NCBI GenBank assembly: GCA_024362935.1 | Contig: JANCRA010000001.1 | Span: 59,796,930-59,860,929 of the forward strand | DNA: 64,000 nucleotides | Reading direction: 5' to 3' | From: Setophaga petechia | Taxonomy: Eukaryota > Chordata > Aves > Passeriformes > Parulidae | Shown: positions 1 through 12,800 of the stretch, one piece after another | Layout: each line of letters begins with the position of its first letter | Position numbering within the stretch: the stretch's first letter is position 1 | Notes under the pieces: model-generated | What the model was told of the DNA's origin: nothing | Seen by the model: only the letters and a program-made list of their open reading frames with translations | The model's database searches: none | Translations under genes and position numbers: made by a program

Positions 1-3000
1 CGATTCTCAAGTGACAGCAGCTCTCATGATATGTTGAGCTGCTGCCTGGCACACAGGAATGCAACCAAAACCTCCACTTGTTTCTTAAACCTTTATCAAC
101 CCATTAAAGCAGGAGTGAGCACTGACCTAGAAATGTGGCAGCTGCAGCTCTGGCCGTGGCTGAGCCTCTTGGTGACCTACTTTGTCCCAGCCCGGAGCAT
201 CCTGCTGCACAAGGGTGGGTCCTTCCCAGGAAACTCATCAACAAATGCCTCTTGCTGCATTTGGTTTCAGGGGAGGTTGCAGCTGAAGGGGTTAAACAGC
301 TTAGGAACCTCGCTGAAGCCCTCCTCTTTTACACCCAGCTGTTAGCCTGACCTTATCTCTGCAGTTACAGTGGGATACCTTGGACATGCACTTAGGAAAT
401 GCCTGAGGGAATTGCCCAATGTAACCAGCACAGACCAGGTCAGAGAACTCTCTCCTGTACCTTTATTTGGGTTTAATCATCTTTCTTTGCTTTCCCATTT
501 TGGTTTGTGCAGAGCAACAGTGACATCCATTGGCTTATTAGGTGAATCCAAAGTCCTTTACATACACCATGTATTTATTTAAGTGTGCCTGAGAGATTAT
601 AAAATGCTGAATTCTCTGAATAATTGTTAGCACTGCAGAACCAACCCAGGTAGGGAAAAGTTAGAGCAAATTCGCTTCAACTTTTTCACTCATGATAATA
701 CCTAAAATGTAAATTGCTACCATAGAAGTTTGTTCTATTTTAAAACTGCATCCTTTCTTGAAGGCAAGAGGGCTTAGAAAAAGACGAAAATCAGTAGAAG
801 TTGTGGTGAAGGAACTGACAGCCCGAGGATTGTAAAAAAAACCCAGTGAATGAAAGACCAAAAGTCTGAAATAGAAGATTCAGTGATGAAAAAAAAAAAA
901 ACCAAACCAAATCATTCATGTGAGAGGCTCTTCTGGGGGATTCTCATTCCATTCAAAAAAACCTGAAAACAGTTCAATTTCTTTTTAATCATGTGAATGA
1001 ATCAGTGGGCATTTCCTGCAGGTATTTCATTGAACAGAACCAGTGTCTGCAGTAAATTTTTGACCTGCTCTAGTTACAGTCCCACTCCAAGGTCCAACAC
1101 CTTGGCCTGGCAGGGAGTCCCTGTGAGAAGGAGGATTGAACTCCAAGCCCATTGGCCCAGTTTTGTTACTCCACAGCCCAGCACAGCTCTTGGGGTTGTG
1201 TGTGCAGCCAGCCACGCAGCTCCTCCCTGTGATGGGGACACCTGGGACTTGCACAGGCAGCACAGAGATTTTCCCTTCCAGAACCACCAGAGACAGAGGA
1301 GAAAGGGATTTATGCTGATGGACACCACCTGATCTGGAGTCTGGTTCATCGCTCTTAATTAGAAATTAAATTGTAAGTGCTGTACAGAGCAATCATAACT
1401 GAGGGGAGCTACAGGTGCTCAGCAAAAGGTTTTCCATTCTATTCAGCAGCTTTGGAGCAGGCATCATGTCCACAGCACCTAAGAGGGATTTTCCCTTGAT
1501 TTAGATTTTTATTTCAGTGGGAGAGCTCACGAAACATTCCCAGCTGATGCTCAGTGTACTGGGGAATTTCAGACTGCCCTTTGTGGGTATGTGCACAACA
1601 GAGAGGAGGGGAAATTCATGAGGAAGTTTTGCCTCGTATCCCTCCAGACTCCAACATGCTGGAGATGCTTTCATCCTGTTTATGTGATTTTAGCCCTTAG
1701 AGTCTCTCTGCTTTATCTTCATATGCCATTGCTTGCCTTTGGCTGGCTCACAGCTTGAAAATATTTCTTCTTGATATTTCAGACACTGACACCTCAGTCC
1801 AGCCAGAAGTGTCCCTTTGGAGACCCTCTCTTTTCCCTGGCTGCCTTTGGGGACTCCTCTGTGGAGATTTCTTGATACATTCCTTGCTTTCCCTCCTCCT
1901 TGTGAAGTGCTTCCATGCCTCTCCATGGCTGCATGTCCGCAGCTAATTCCAGGGCACCATTGCTGTGCTTTCATGGACTGAGAGAAGAGCACATAATTTC
2001 TTTTTTTTATCTCTTAGTCATTCTCTGGCTGATCTCTCTCTCACAGCTGCTTTGCAGGTAAGCTCCACGCAGCACTGGGGTTTGCAGGCCCCGATCTTCC
2101 CAAGCCATTTCCAAACGCTGGAATTCCCCTGGGTGTTGACTTTTTGGTGCCTGTTGAGCTCCTTTTCTCATTGCTGCAGTATGTGGTTTCACAGGGAGTG
2201 GCTGGCTGCCGGCTCAGGTTCCTTTGGCTATCCTGTGTATACATTTTCCATGATCAGAGAGGCAGGCCGGCGGATAAAATCCTGCTGTTTGCGGATAACA
2301 ACGGGATAGCATTGCTGTGCTAACAGACATTTGCCAGGCAGATATGAAAACAGCCCCATTCATACCCTCCTGTTCTGCTGCTGGGTCTTACAGCTGCTTT
2401 GAAATTTGAGGTGAGCTGTTGCTCCATTGCATAAGGCTTTGCCACGGCTTCCCACAGGTGCACTGGACTTTCCGAGCCCTGGTCAGCCTGCTGGCAGCAG
2501 GAGGGTAAGCACAGCCCTCCTGCAAAGCTCCCAGCATGCTGGGGGGAGTTACAGACTGCTCGTGGCTGCCTTGTCTGCAGATTTCCAAAGATGGAAGGGA
2601 AAACACTCGGTTTGCACTCCAGAGCAGGTTTAGCCCTGTTCTTACCCATACAGTGGGGATAATTCAGCAAAACACCACAAGCATCCCAATTCCTTTTGGT
2701 AAGGAATAAACCAAAAAGATGGGCTTCTTTCCAGAAAAAATACTGACATTTCAGTGACAGCCAGAATGCCCCCAAGTGCAGTTGCATGTCTGGAGGCTGC
2801 ACTGACCAGTTTGTACCTGCGAGGCCGGCGCTCAGTCGGCCTTTCTGGTGAAGACAAACAGGGTTATCTCCTCCAGTGTGCTTGGAGCTGCCATGAAAGG
2901 GAGCCTTTCTTCCCCATTTCTGAGAGGAACCAGGCCTGATGCTCTCCTGTCACACCAGGACCTTGTTGTGCCTGTTTGTCCCCAGTTAATGACATCCGGT

Positions 3001-3652
3001 GCCGATTACTGGTGTCACAGTAGCTTCCTGCACTGCCCACTTTGGTACTTGATTTCCCTTATGTTGCTACACCAGATTGCCAAAATGCAGCAGATTTGAG
3101 GCAAGCTTTAATTTGGAAAATTCAGCCTGACCTGGATCTTGCTGGGAGCTACTCTGAGACTTGCCCATGTGTCTGAGGTGGCATGATGTGGCCCATTTCT
3201 CTGCCTGCCTGGGTTGTGGTGGGGCCAAGTCCCAGCCTGGGGCTTTTGTGGCGCTGCTGTGGCAAAGAACAGCTCTAACTGTTTCCTTGCTCTCACACAC
3301 TGGAACTGTTTGCACATTTAGAGCAAGTAATGCTTTATTACTGTTTACATGAAAGGAGGAAGGCAAAATAAATTTAAAAAAAGGAGAGTGAGAACATCTT
3401 GTGAACCTGCTGTTCTCAGATCTCTCTGATAAGGACAGTTCCAAGTGCGTGAGAAGTTTCCTACTCCAAGATTTATTTACTTCTGAAAGAAAAGCCACCT
3501 CCATCTCATTATTTTTTTTTCAATACAGGTTTTAATTTGGTGAGAAAATATCTTCCCCTTAAAGAACGTATTCTGCCTCATTAACTCCTATAAAAAGCAC
3601 CCCCCCACCCAAGCTTGAAATGTTTAAAGAAGCATAAATTAAGGCTAAGTTT

Positions 3653-3681
3653 GTTGTTTGCCGCTTTAATCAACAAACAAC
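3653..3681. repeat. Inverted repeat with forkhead-like motifs
   Basis: gttgtttg (3653-3660) and caaacaac (3674-3681) are perfect inverted arms separated by 13 bases. Each arm carries a TGTTTG core resembling FOX-factor sites, and the surroundings are AT-rich. This is possibly a regulatory element; an 8-bp inverted repeat is not rare. Confidence 0.3.
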
Positions 3682-6600
3682 CTTAAAAAGGACTCACAAA
3701 AGGTTCTGTACACTAAATTTATTAGTGAGCAGGAAAACAGGCCCTCAGCTGCAACCTCCTCGCCTTCCCAGCCCCCTGGATTTGAAGGGGGGTGGATTTT
3801 TGGAGTGACTGATTTTGTTTACAGTGTCTTATTCTCTTGGGCAGGTTATTGTGGTCCCATGGATCTCTGTTAAACTTTTGTGATGCAGCTGAACTGAAGT
3901 GACTTGGGACAGTCTGTTAATTAGGCCTTCAAAGTCTTCTCTCTTTTTTCTTCACTGTACCAATGTCCTTTTTTCCCCTCTTCTTTTCCCTAAATCTTTT
4001 TGTCAGTAGCTCAGAAGGAAAAGGGGGTTTTTTCAGAAGGAAAAGAGGATTTTTTTCAGAGAGAGTTCTCTCTGCCTTCCTTTCACCTCATGTTGGAGGA
4101 AAAGTGGATTCACATCTATTTTCTGCACTCTCTTTGCATTTCTACTATTTCCTCTTTATGTGATCATCATGATCTGTTTCTCTGTTAGGGATATCTCCAC
4201 ACACAGAGAGGTGCTCACAGTGACTGCAGTGCCAAGAACTGAGAAAACTTTGGGGCATAGTCTAGAAATTTTCAGTGCAAGGACAGGATAGTTGAATAAA
4301 AACATCAGGAATTAACTTCCCTGAGTTGGCGCATGTGAATATGGGATTTCTTGCATCCAGATTGAGTTCAATCTTAAACTGATTTTTCATTGGGTTTATT
4401 TGGGTGAAGTCTTCATGAGGAAATTTAATAATGGGTTTTATTAGTTGCTGCAGGATTTGAACTTCCTCATTTCTTAATTTTTTTCACAGCTATCTTAAGT
4501 TCCGTCTGAGATATGCAGTGTAAGAGAGATCCAATAAAAATCCTTTTTGTTCACTGGAAAAAATGGCCTTGACCCATTAGAGAGAGATTTGATGTTTATC
4601 TGAACACCTCCTCACCTTCCAGGAGTTAATTTGACTTGGAGATGAGCCAAGACAGGGAGTTTCTCTAAACTTCTCCCAGCTTTACAGGCTTTGATTCAAA
4701 GAGACTTGGCTCTGAACAGCTCATGGTTCAAGTTTTCCAAACCAAAAGGCGACTGAGCACATTTTGGAAAACCGGAGTCTCCCTGGGAGTTCTGTTCCCC
4801 CCTGATTGATGGCCCTGGTTCCAGCCCCTCTGTGTTCTCACTCTTCATGGTCTGTGGGTAGGTCAGCACTGCAAACGCTCCTCAAAGGAAATCATCCTTC
4901 TCCAATGCAGCCCATGGTTTATGTCAAAACCCAATTTCCTCTGTGCATCCCACGCCTTCCCTTCCTCCCCTGGCAGACGTGACAAGGGTCTCACATTTCA
5001 CACCAGCTGCCTGGGCAAATGCAGGAAGGGCCCTGCTGTGCTGCAGCCTGGCATCTGCAGTGCCCAGCAAGCCAGGGCCACGAGGAACAGCCACAGCACA
5101 GGCTCCTTTGGGGCTGTTTCATATCATCTTTTCATCCTTCACCCAGCCATATCCCAGCCCTGTGTCCAGAAGCTCGTGTTGCCAGAAACAAAAGGTAGGG
5201 AAAACAGCGAGGTGTGGGATGAGGGGGAGCACAGGGATCCAGGGGCACTCTTCCAGAGCCAGCACAGTGGGCATGCAGTGCTCCTCCCCCTCATAGCTTC
5301 ATTTTACTGGGAAGGAGAAACCTTCCTTGGATATCCAATGGCCCTAGGAGCACACTGTTCATGGCAGTACCAGTACCAGGCAGCTGGAGAGCAGGAACAC
5401 TGGAGGAGTTTTTGTGGTGACTAGGAAAAAAGCAGAAGAGAAAGGACTCCTGGATGAGTATCTGAGTCCTCTGGTTCCCCACAGCAGAGCTATTCCTGTC
5501 ACCTCTGGGACGGGATGGGATGTGGATATGCATGATCCTAGGGCATCTTCCCCTACTCCCAAAGGCAAACAAAGGCAGTGCCATCAGGTGGTGTGTACAC
5601 AGAGTTTGTGAGCTCTCTGTCCCTGTTGCAGCCCAGCTGGTGGCCCACGGAGCTGATGGCAGCAGTGTGTACACTGCCTGTTGGCTGTGATGTGGGAGCT
5701 GAAGTGAAACTACCTGCATGCTTTTGATCTAGATGGGAAAGGGCAGGGAGATGGGCAAGGGCTTTGCTGCACCTTCCTGACACCAACTCTGCCATAATTC
5801 ACTCTGCTTCCAATGCAACTTGCTGCAACTGGGGGAGACAGGTGAGGAATCCATCTGGGCACTGTGGGGTCCAGCTCTGATTTCTTCAGGTGCTCTCTAA
5901 GTCCGAGGACAGCCATTTTCTAAGCAGTGAGAACAGAGGAAAACTTAGAAAGACCCTTGATTGTTGAGGGAGATTATATGACCTCTGTTCTTGTGCTTAG
6001 ATAGGATTAAACTGCCATCGGAAGCAAACACCAAGTAAGGAAACAAAATCCTGAAGAAAAAAAAGAATTAAAACCAGCCCTCTGGTTCTTACCCCTTGCA
6101 GGATATGATATTTGATACTGGTGTCACAAGAGTCACCCGGTGGAGAAATCCTGCTTAGTTACAGACATTCTTTCATTTTTTTGTATGGAAGGGCTTTTCT
6201 TTCCAGAATAAGCACTGAAGGCTATGTAGGCTGGTCCTGGTGGAAAAAGTTCTGGAGGTAGTTCAGTGGGAGCTGAGCTGTGCTGTCCCATCCAGGACAT
6301 GCCATCTGGGGCTGCTCCACCTGAGCAGGGAACAAACACTTTTCTGTTGAAGCAGGATCAGGAGGGAATTGCACAAAGGCCAAGGTGTGACCGGGATGGG
6401 TTTGGCTGTGTAGAGCCAGTGACATTTCAGCCAGGACACTGGCAGGAAGTGAGCTGTGAACACTGAGCACCTCTGGGCTGTGGCTGCCATCAGGCAGAGC
6501 TGCCTGCAGCAGCTCACCTGCGCCGTGTGGGTGTTTGGACCCACGCCCCATCAGTCTGCTAGGGAGGCCGTGCTCACTGCTCCAGGGCAGCAGGGACTGT

Positions 6601-8676
6601 GTGGAAGGTTTCGTTTTGTCAGCACTATGTACTTGTTGTGATCCCTGCCAGTGAATTCCCACTTGGATTAGCTGCCTGTCATCTGCCTCAGGGCGAGTCC
6701 TTGTGCTATCCTAAGTGCTATTTTGCTTCAGTAAATAGTCCAAGGTTATGGGGAGCCTCGGGTTTATGCAATGGTGGTAATGTTTTTGTTGTTGTTTTTA
6801 TGACAGAAGGACAAGCGTTCATGGGTTTTTATGATCTCATCCCAAAGCCGGACTTTGTTTCCTTGCCTGGTAACGTCTGTGATCATGTTTGCCACTCGGT
6901 ATCTTGCCAAATGGCTGGCCAAGATGCAAAGTACACTTCAAGTGTTTAAAATATCAATAAAACCATCTGGAGTCATTTACGGAGCAAATTATTATGGGCC
7001 CTTCTGGGTCCTAATGGAATGATCCCGAGCAGGTGACATACACTGCACATGCTGGTGTGGGAATATACAGTGTTCCGTGTAGCTTTCCAGTCAGGGAGGG
7101 GAGAAATCATGCCTTTGGGTGGGGTGATAGCAAAAGCCATGCCTCCAATTGGTGACATCTGCACAGAGGGACTCAGCTGGCAGGAGGGTCACTTTGCTGG
7201 CTGGTGGCTGCAGACATCAGCTCTTCAGCGGGGTGATGGGTGTGCTCGGCTTGGATCAGAAAGGGCCTCGTGCTGTCAAAGGGGACAGGAAGGCAGGCAC
7301 CACCTGAGTCATCCTTATTCCCAGGCTGCTTAATCCTGCTTCCCAAACCTGCCCTTTTGTATCACAAGGCAGTGATCTGGAGCTGTTGAAATTGTTAACC
7401 CATCCTGATGACACATCCCCTTAGACACGTGCACGGGAGGGGTACCTGTTGTTGTCCTCGGTGGAAATCCAGGTGTGGGAGCTCAAAGCCATGGCAAGAC
7501 AGGTGTGTGACACCACCCCAGGTTTTATACAAAATATCCTCCCTAGGAAGCACAGGTGAAAAAAACTGGGAAATGACCCTTAATCTGTTGAGAGAGGTGC
7601 CGCCTCATGATGGGTTTCATCAGAAGTGATGCTCGCTGCCTTTGTAACCTCACCTCTGGTGCTTTTCTGCATCTCCCACGCTGGTTTATCACTATGATTT
7701 CTGCAGCTGATGAAGTATGAAACATTTTGGGCTGCTGATTATGAGTGTGCAGGTAGGCAGAGAGATAACAACATGAAAAGTAACACTGGCTGAGCATAAT
7801 TTCACCTGACACAGATGTTCCTGTTCAATATTTTACTTCAAATGAGACCAAGAGAAACCATTTTAAGCTAGGTCAGAATTAAGTTACATATAAACAGAAG
7901 TAAAATTATCTATGTAACATGTTGTGGTAGCTTAACAGTGGGTGAACAAATGGCTTCAGGGAGGCCTCTTGTGAAGAGCATGTTGGGAGTGGGATTCTTT
8001 CCTGCTCACAGTAAGATCACATCCTTATCCCTCACTCTATAAAATACCAGTCTCTTTCTGTATAAAACAGGGATATTTTTGGGTGATGTTTGGATATTCC
8101 TGGATAAAAGATCCATTATGATGTATTGTGAAGAGCAACTTTTCCAGCATCTCCTTCAGCCACCTCTCTGGGTATTTAGCCACCTCTAAAGGTATTTTCT
8201 TTCCCTCACATTCCCCCATTTGCCGTCTTCATCAGCACCTCTCTCTAGTGCTGCCAGCAGCTTGCAGAGGAGTTTGAGTTCAGGGGTTGTTACAGGGCCA
8301 GGTGCTGTATTTACATCCATGTGCAAATCCAGAAAACAGGGGTGAACATGGAGCCATCCCTTGAGAGGAAACAGCTCCCAGATAAAAACCCAGGAAGGTA
8401 CAGAGCAGAAAGGGAGAGGCAGGTGTTTGACATCACAAGGGCAGGAAGGAGGATGGCAAGTGGCAGGATGGGAAAGCAGCAACCGATTTCATTTCACCTG
8501 CAAAATCTGTCACCACTGGGAAAGGGAAGATGAAATCCTGCAGTCCAGAGCACCTGGCACTTCAATTCCTAGGCACAAACCAGCTTGGCTCTGTAATAGC
8601 ACCGTGCTTGTTTTGTGCCAGCTGAAAGCAGGGCATTAGGAGTACAAATTCTTACTTGAAACTTGAACTCCTTCCG

Positions 8677-8714
8677 TGTGTAACGCAAATCATTGTGTAA
8701 CACAAATCATTGTG
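8677..8714. repeat. 17-bp tandem duplication
   Basis: The unit tgtgtaacgcaaatcat (8677-8693) is followed directly by a copy with one difference (8694-8710) and a further tgtg. It lies about 200 bases before the CpG island. Confidence 0.8.
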
Positions 8715-8899
8715 CAGCATGAAGGGTTTTCTTGAGTTTTTCGCAACAATATAAGAAATGGAAAGGGTTTATTTATCTTGTCTCTGCCTGTCATCTTCCT
8801 TTGTGAGGCACAACAGTTCAGCTGTGTGTAGTTTTAAAATTAATTTAATACAGCTCATTTGTTGGTTAAGTGTCCTGTATGAAACGAACCTAGCAGGTG

Positions 8900-9860
8900 A
8901 CAGCAGACGTTGTTAAAGCCACCACAGCAGCAACGTGGCTTTGCTGTGGTCAGTGGCACTCGCTCCCCAGGCAGGACATCAGCGGGCAGGCGGAAGCACC
9001 CGCAACAGCTTCTGATTAATGGGAAGGTGCGACTGGACTTTTTCTGGGACCAGGGAAGAGCGGCAGGGCTTTGGAGGGAGCGCAGCTCTCTGAGGTCTGC
9101 ACCCGGGCGGGAGCTCAGGCGGAGTTGGCGCTGGTGGTGCGGGGATGCAGATGCGGCGGCCAGGCTGTTGCGGGATGGGGGAGCCTTGCGGGGGACTCCG
9201 GGCTGCAGGCGCCGTGCCGGGGGGGGGCTTCCTCGGTGCGGGGCGGTGCCGGGGGCGGGCTGCCCGCCGCGGCACCTGCCGGGGGCGGCCGGAGGCGCCG
9301 CCGGGCTCCGGCGCCCTCGCCCGGCGCGAGTGTGAGCGCGGAGCCGTCCGCGCCCCGGGGCACGGTGAGTGCGGACCGCGCTGCGGCGGCCGGGAGCGGG
9401 GAGATGGATGCGCGGGGAGATGGGATGCACGGGGGACGGGATGCTGGAGGCGGGGGGGAAAGACGAGACCCGGCGTGAGGAGGCTGCCTGGGCTGCGGGG
9501 CAGGCGCGCTCCTTCTCCGAATGCCGGGCAGGGCGGGCTAACAAAAGGCGGCGGCCCCGCAGTTCCGCCGGCACCGGCGGAGTCTCCCGGGGAAGGGCGC
9601 CCGCCCCCTCCCCTTTCAACTGCTATTTTCTCGTTCGACGTTCTCGGCATGCTGGGAAGAAGCAGTCGGGGAGGGAATTGGTGTAGGGTGAGACCTCGCC
9701 GTGCCGCGCTCCCCTCTGTCCGCATGTGAAACTCATTACTTGGAGGGGTTTCCAGGTGCGAGTTAAACGCCCTCGTTGTGCTGTGAGTGCACGGACGCGT
9801 CCGGGACTGCATCATCCACTGTCGGCTGCGGCCGGGCAAGAGCTGTGGGGCTTGAGGGTC
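8900..9860 (+). promoter_or_regulatory. SHROOM3: CpG island, probable internal SHROOM3 promoter
   Basis: This is a sharply bounded GC- and CpG-rich block inside otherwise AT-balanced intron. It has GC-box-like gggggcgg motifs near 9.25-9.29 kb. A strong splice donor, cacg|gtgagt, lies at 9364/9365 and would end a first exon beginning somewhere around 9.1-9.3 kb. No frame open from an ATG in the island continues into the SHROOM3 frame of the exon at 22,353. A transcript from here would therefore start translation at the ATGs at 29,963, giving a protein without the PDZ domain. A short isoform of this kind is known for mouse Shroom3. The island could instead serve an unrelated or antisense transcript. 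Confidence 0.65.
9365..9370 (+). promoter_or_regulatory. Candidate splice donor of an alternative first exon
   Basis: gtgagt preceded by cacg is a near-consensus 5' splice site placed within the CpG island. Splicing to the acceptor at 22,353 would make a noncoding leader. The true exon start is not visible. Confidence 0.45.
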
Positions 9861-12800
9861 CCTTTACTGCTCTTTCTCTGGAGCCAGTTGCCGGGCATCA
9901 GAGCAACGGGAGGTTTCGTGTGCTCTCTCACTGTGTTACATGTTTTAGTAAGCAGTGTAGTGTTCCTGCTGGGAGTTCTGCTGGCAGGCACCTTGCAACG
10001 AGATACTGGGACAGAAGCTGAGAAGTTTTATCACCTGGTTGGAGTGACCCACAGACTCCTTAAAATGGTTAGGAAGAGAATTGTATTCAAATTGAACACT
10101 ATTAGCCACAGTTTTTCTTTGTAAATTTGGGAGGAATGTGTCCTACAGACCTCATTTGCCGTCACTCCAACTTTCTTCCCTACTTCTTCTGCCCACAAGG
10201 TCCAAAGGTCTGCTTTTCTCATTCCCTGCAGTAATGCCTTTTAAACTCTGATCTCTGTATGTTCTTCTGCCTAAAAAACGCAGCCTTATTTAGTTGGGTG
10301 CTACCCGCGGCACCCATTAAAACACATTCATTTCTTATCCCAGCGTGAGCCCCCTGTAGCTGATTCAGGAGAGGGGTGAGGCTCAGCAGCTCACTATGTT
10401 TGCTCAGCCTGACTCTGCTCCTACAATGTGCTTGTCCAGATTTTCCTCGACACCAGAAGAAACAACAAGTAGGGAAAAATCAATGCACTATAACTCCTTT
10501 GAGTGAGAGAGGTGAAGTCCAGGCCAGCCTACAGCTGGGAGAGGGAGGGCTGCTCTGCACGTCCATAATGTGGGGATTTAGAGGATTGAGAGCTTGTTGG
10601 CCCACATTAAATGGTGCTTGGCACCTCTGGCTCTTTAATCGAAGAGGGACGTTCATTTTGACTGAAATCAGGATTACTGTAAATTTTAAGGAAAGTTCAT
10701 TTAATAATCACAGAGGCTTATCTTCCAGAGGTCAGCAGGCCAGAGGTTTAATTGTAAAACATTGCTCAAAATGCAATAAAGACATACCAGGCCAGCTGTA
10801 GCCTATTTGGCATTGCTCTGCAGAGAGGGCTGCTGCTGTGACACATGGCAGCCCTACCTCTGGGAGATGGTTCTGCAGAAGCCAGGGGCCTCCACAAATG
10901 CCCCTGTGTTCAGTAGGCCTGAACAGATTTTTTATGAGAATAAAAGCAGGGTGATGTAGAGCTTTTCTCCCTGTACAGAGTATCCCAGGTCTTGGCAGCA
11001 ATGGGAGAAAAGCTGGGCTCTAGCAGGAGGATGCAGCTGGCATCGCTGAGCAGATGGACTTGGGAAGGCTGCTGAGGGAAAAGCAGTGATGGGGAAAACA
11101 TCCTTCCTGCCTTTGTTTAGATAGGGTGGACCCTGCTTTAATGGTCAGCCCTCTGGGTGAGCAACCATCCTTCACTTGGTGTTTGCAGAGCAGCTGGCAT
11201 GGTGGAGCCTGGTCCATCCCATCCCTGGGCTTCTTCACCCAGCAGCAATATAAGTAAATAAATCAGGAGGATATGACATCAGACAGGGTGTTTTATAGTG
11301 CCCTGTGTGATTCCCACTTGGCTAACATTTGTTCAGGCCCAGAGTGACTGTGGCTGGCGCTGGCAAGCTGCTGGACTTTAGTGGGTGTGGGAGTAGACAA
11401 TGGCTCATGGTCAGCAGGATCAGGCTGTAGCCACACTCAGTATCGCAAGGTGCACACCATTCAGGTACTCCAGTCAGTGGAAAAGAAAACCTGTGTGCTT
11501 GAAACCATGATTTAGGAGGTTGTTCCCCAGTTTAAGTGGAATGAAAAGCTTGGCTACCCTTGATGAGCTGCACTGCTGCATGCTTGCCTCTGTTCAGATG
11601 ACAGCCACTTCCCTAATCCTTTACATTTCAGTTGCACCAGGGCTCAAATTAGTGGCAGTGTCCTTGGGTTTAAAGAAGCATGAGGAATGTCAGTCATCAA
11701 TTGTTCAGAGGGAAGGGGACTGGGTGGGTTTTTCATGTAGCAGTAACTGCTGTATTGGCTCAGTTCTAGAGGTTGGGATCAGAAGGGTAAATTTATGCCT
11801 TTGAAAGAGGAATTTGATGGAAATGAAACCAGCCCACTTCACCCTGATTAGATTACATCGTGTTGTGCCTTCAAAATGCCTTCAGCAGCCTGGCAACAAG
11901 GGCAGAGATTTGAGAAATATCCAAAAGTTAAAAGGATACAGTTCCTATGGATTATCAGCCTGTCTGTTATTAAAAAAAAAAAAAAAATCTCATCTTTACT
12001 ATTCTTTCAGCAACTCAGAACGGAGTTGAAGAAAAGTATTCAGGGGGACAATAAAAATAGGCAGGCCAAGTGCTTTCCAGCAGTGACCTGATCCTGTCTC
12101 ATGTGCTGCAGAGGGCACAGATTCCTTTGCAGTTACAGGCAGGCTCCAGGCTGGAGACAGACTCCATTTCAGCCTAATTTAAGCAAAGTACGTGCTGATA
12201 GCTGGTGGCCAGTACAGTCACAGTGGGGACAGGGCCGCCCCCCGTGCACGATGGCTGCATCCTCATCATGCTATGGCAGCTTGAATTTCCCTGGGTAGAT
12301 GGGAGCAAATATGTGCTATAGTAAGGCATGGCTCTAAAAACTCAGCTACAGCCCTGATGGAAATATCGCACCTGGAGTGGGTTTGTCCAATTCTTTGTTT
12401 TCCCATCCAGGCTAGGCAGAAGTCAATGGCATATAGATTCCTGTCCCCAGGGGCAGGAATGATCCGCAGGGAGAAGGAGAAGCTGAGATATTTGAAGTGA
12501 CTCTGGCAGCCAAGGAGTTTGCCTTGTGAAATCATGGTTTGATTTGTTTGTCTTCCTGTGCAGACATTGTTTGCCTGGGAGCCCACTCACTCTGTACTGG
12601 CTAGAGTGCTTAATTCCCTGCAGCCCAGACCTTGGGATATTTCTACTCTGTGCTGGGCAGAGAGTGGTTAAGCCAGGCCAGAGTGAGGTGTGTGTTGAGA
12701 GGTGGATTGAAAGGGGAAGGTTTTATGGGGCCCAGTGGCTCTGTTGTGAAGGTTGCCAAACCTCCAGGCTGGGAACTGGGGGCTGTCACTGTTGAAGCAA

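Larger units (their letters stand above)
1..8899 (+). other. SHROOM3 intron, upstream part
   Basis: No coding exon, RNA gene or full mobile element could be supported. Open frames are short and lack family similarity. The PDZ-coding exons of SHROOM3 were looked for (GAPWGFTLKGG and the block ending LRLVV) and not found, so the intron extends past base 1. Small features are an inverted pair of forkhead-like motifs near 3.65 kb and a 17-bp tandem duplication near 8.68 kb. Confidence 0.7.

Noticed and set aside
8855..9839. Minus-strand open frames of 254 and 286 residues across the CpG island
   Set aside because: Stop codons are scarce in CpG-rich DNA. The translations are Pro/Arg/Ala-rich with no recognisable domain.
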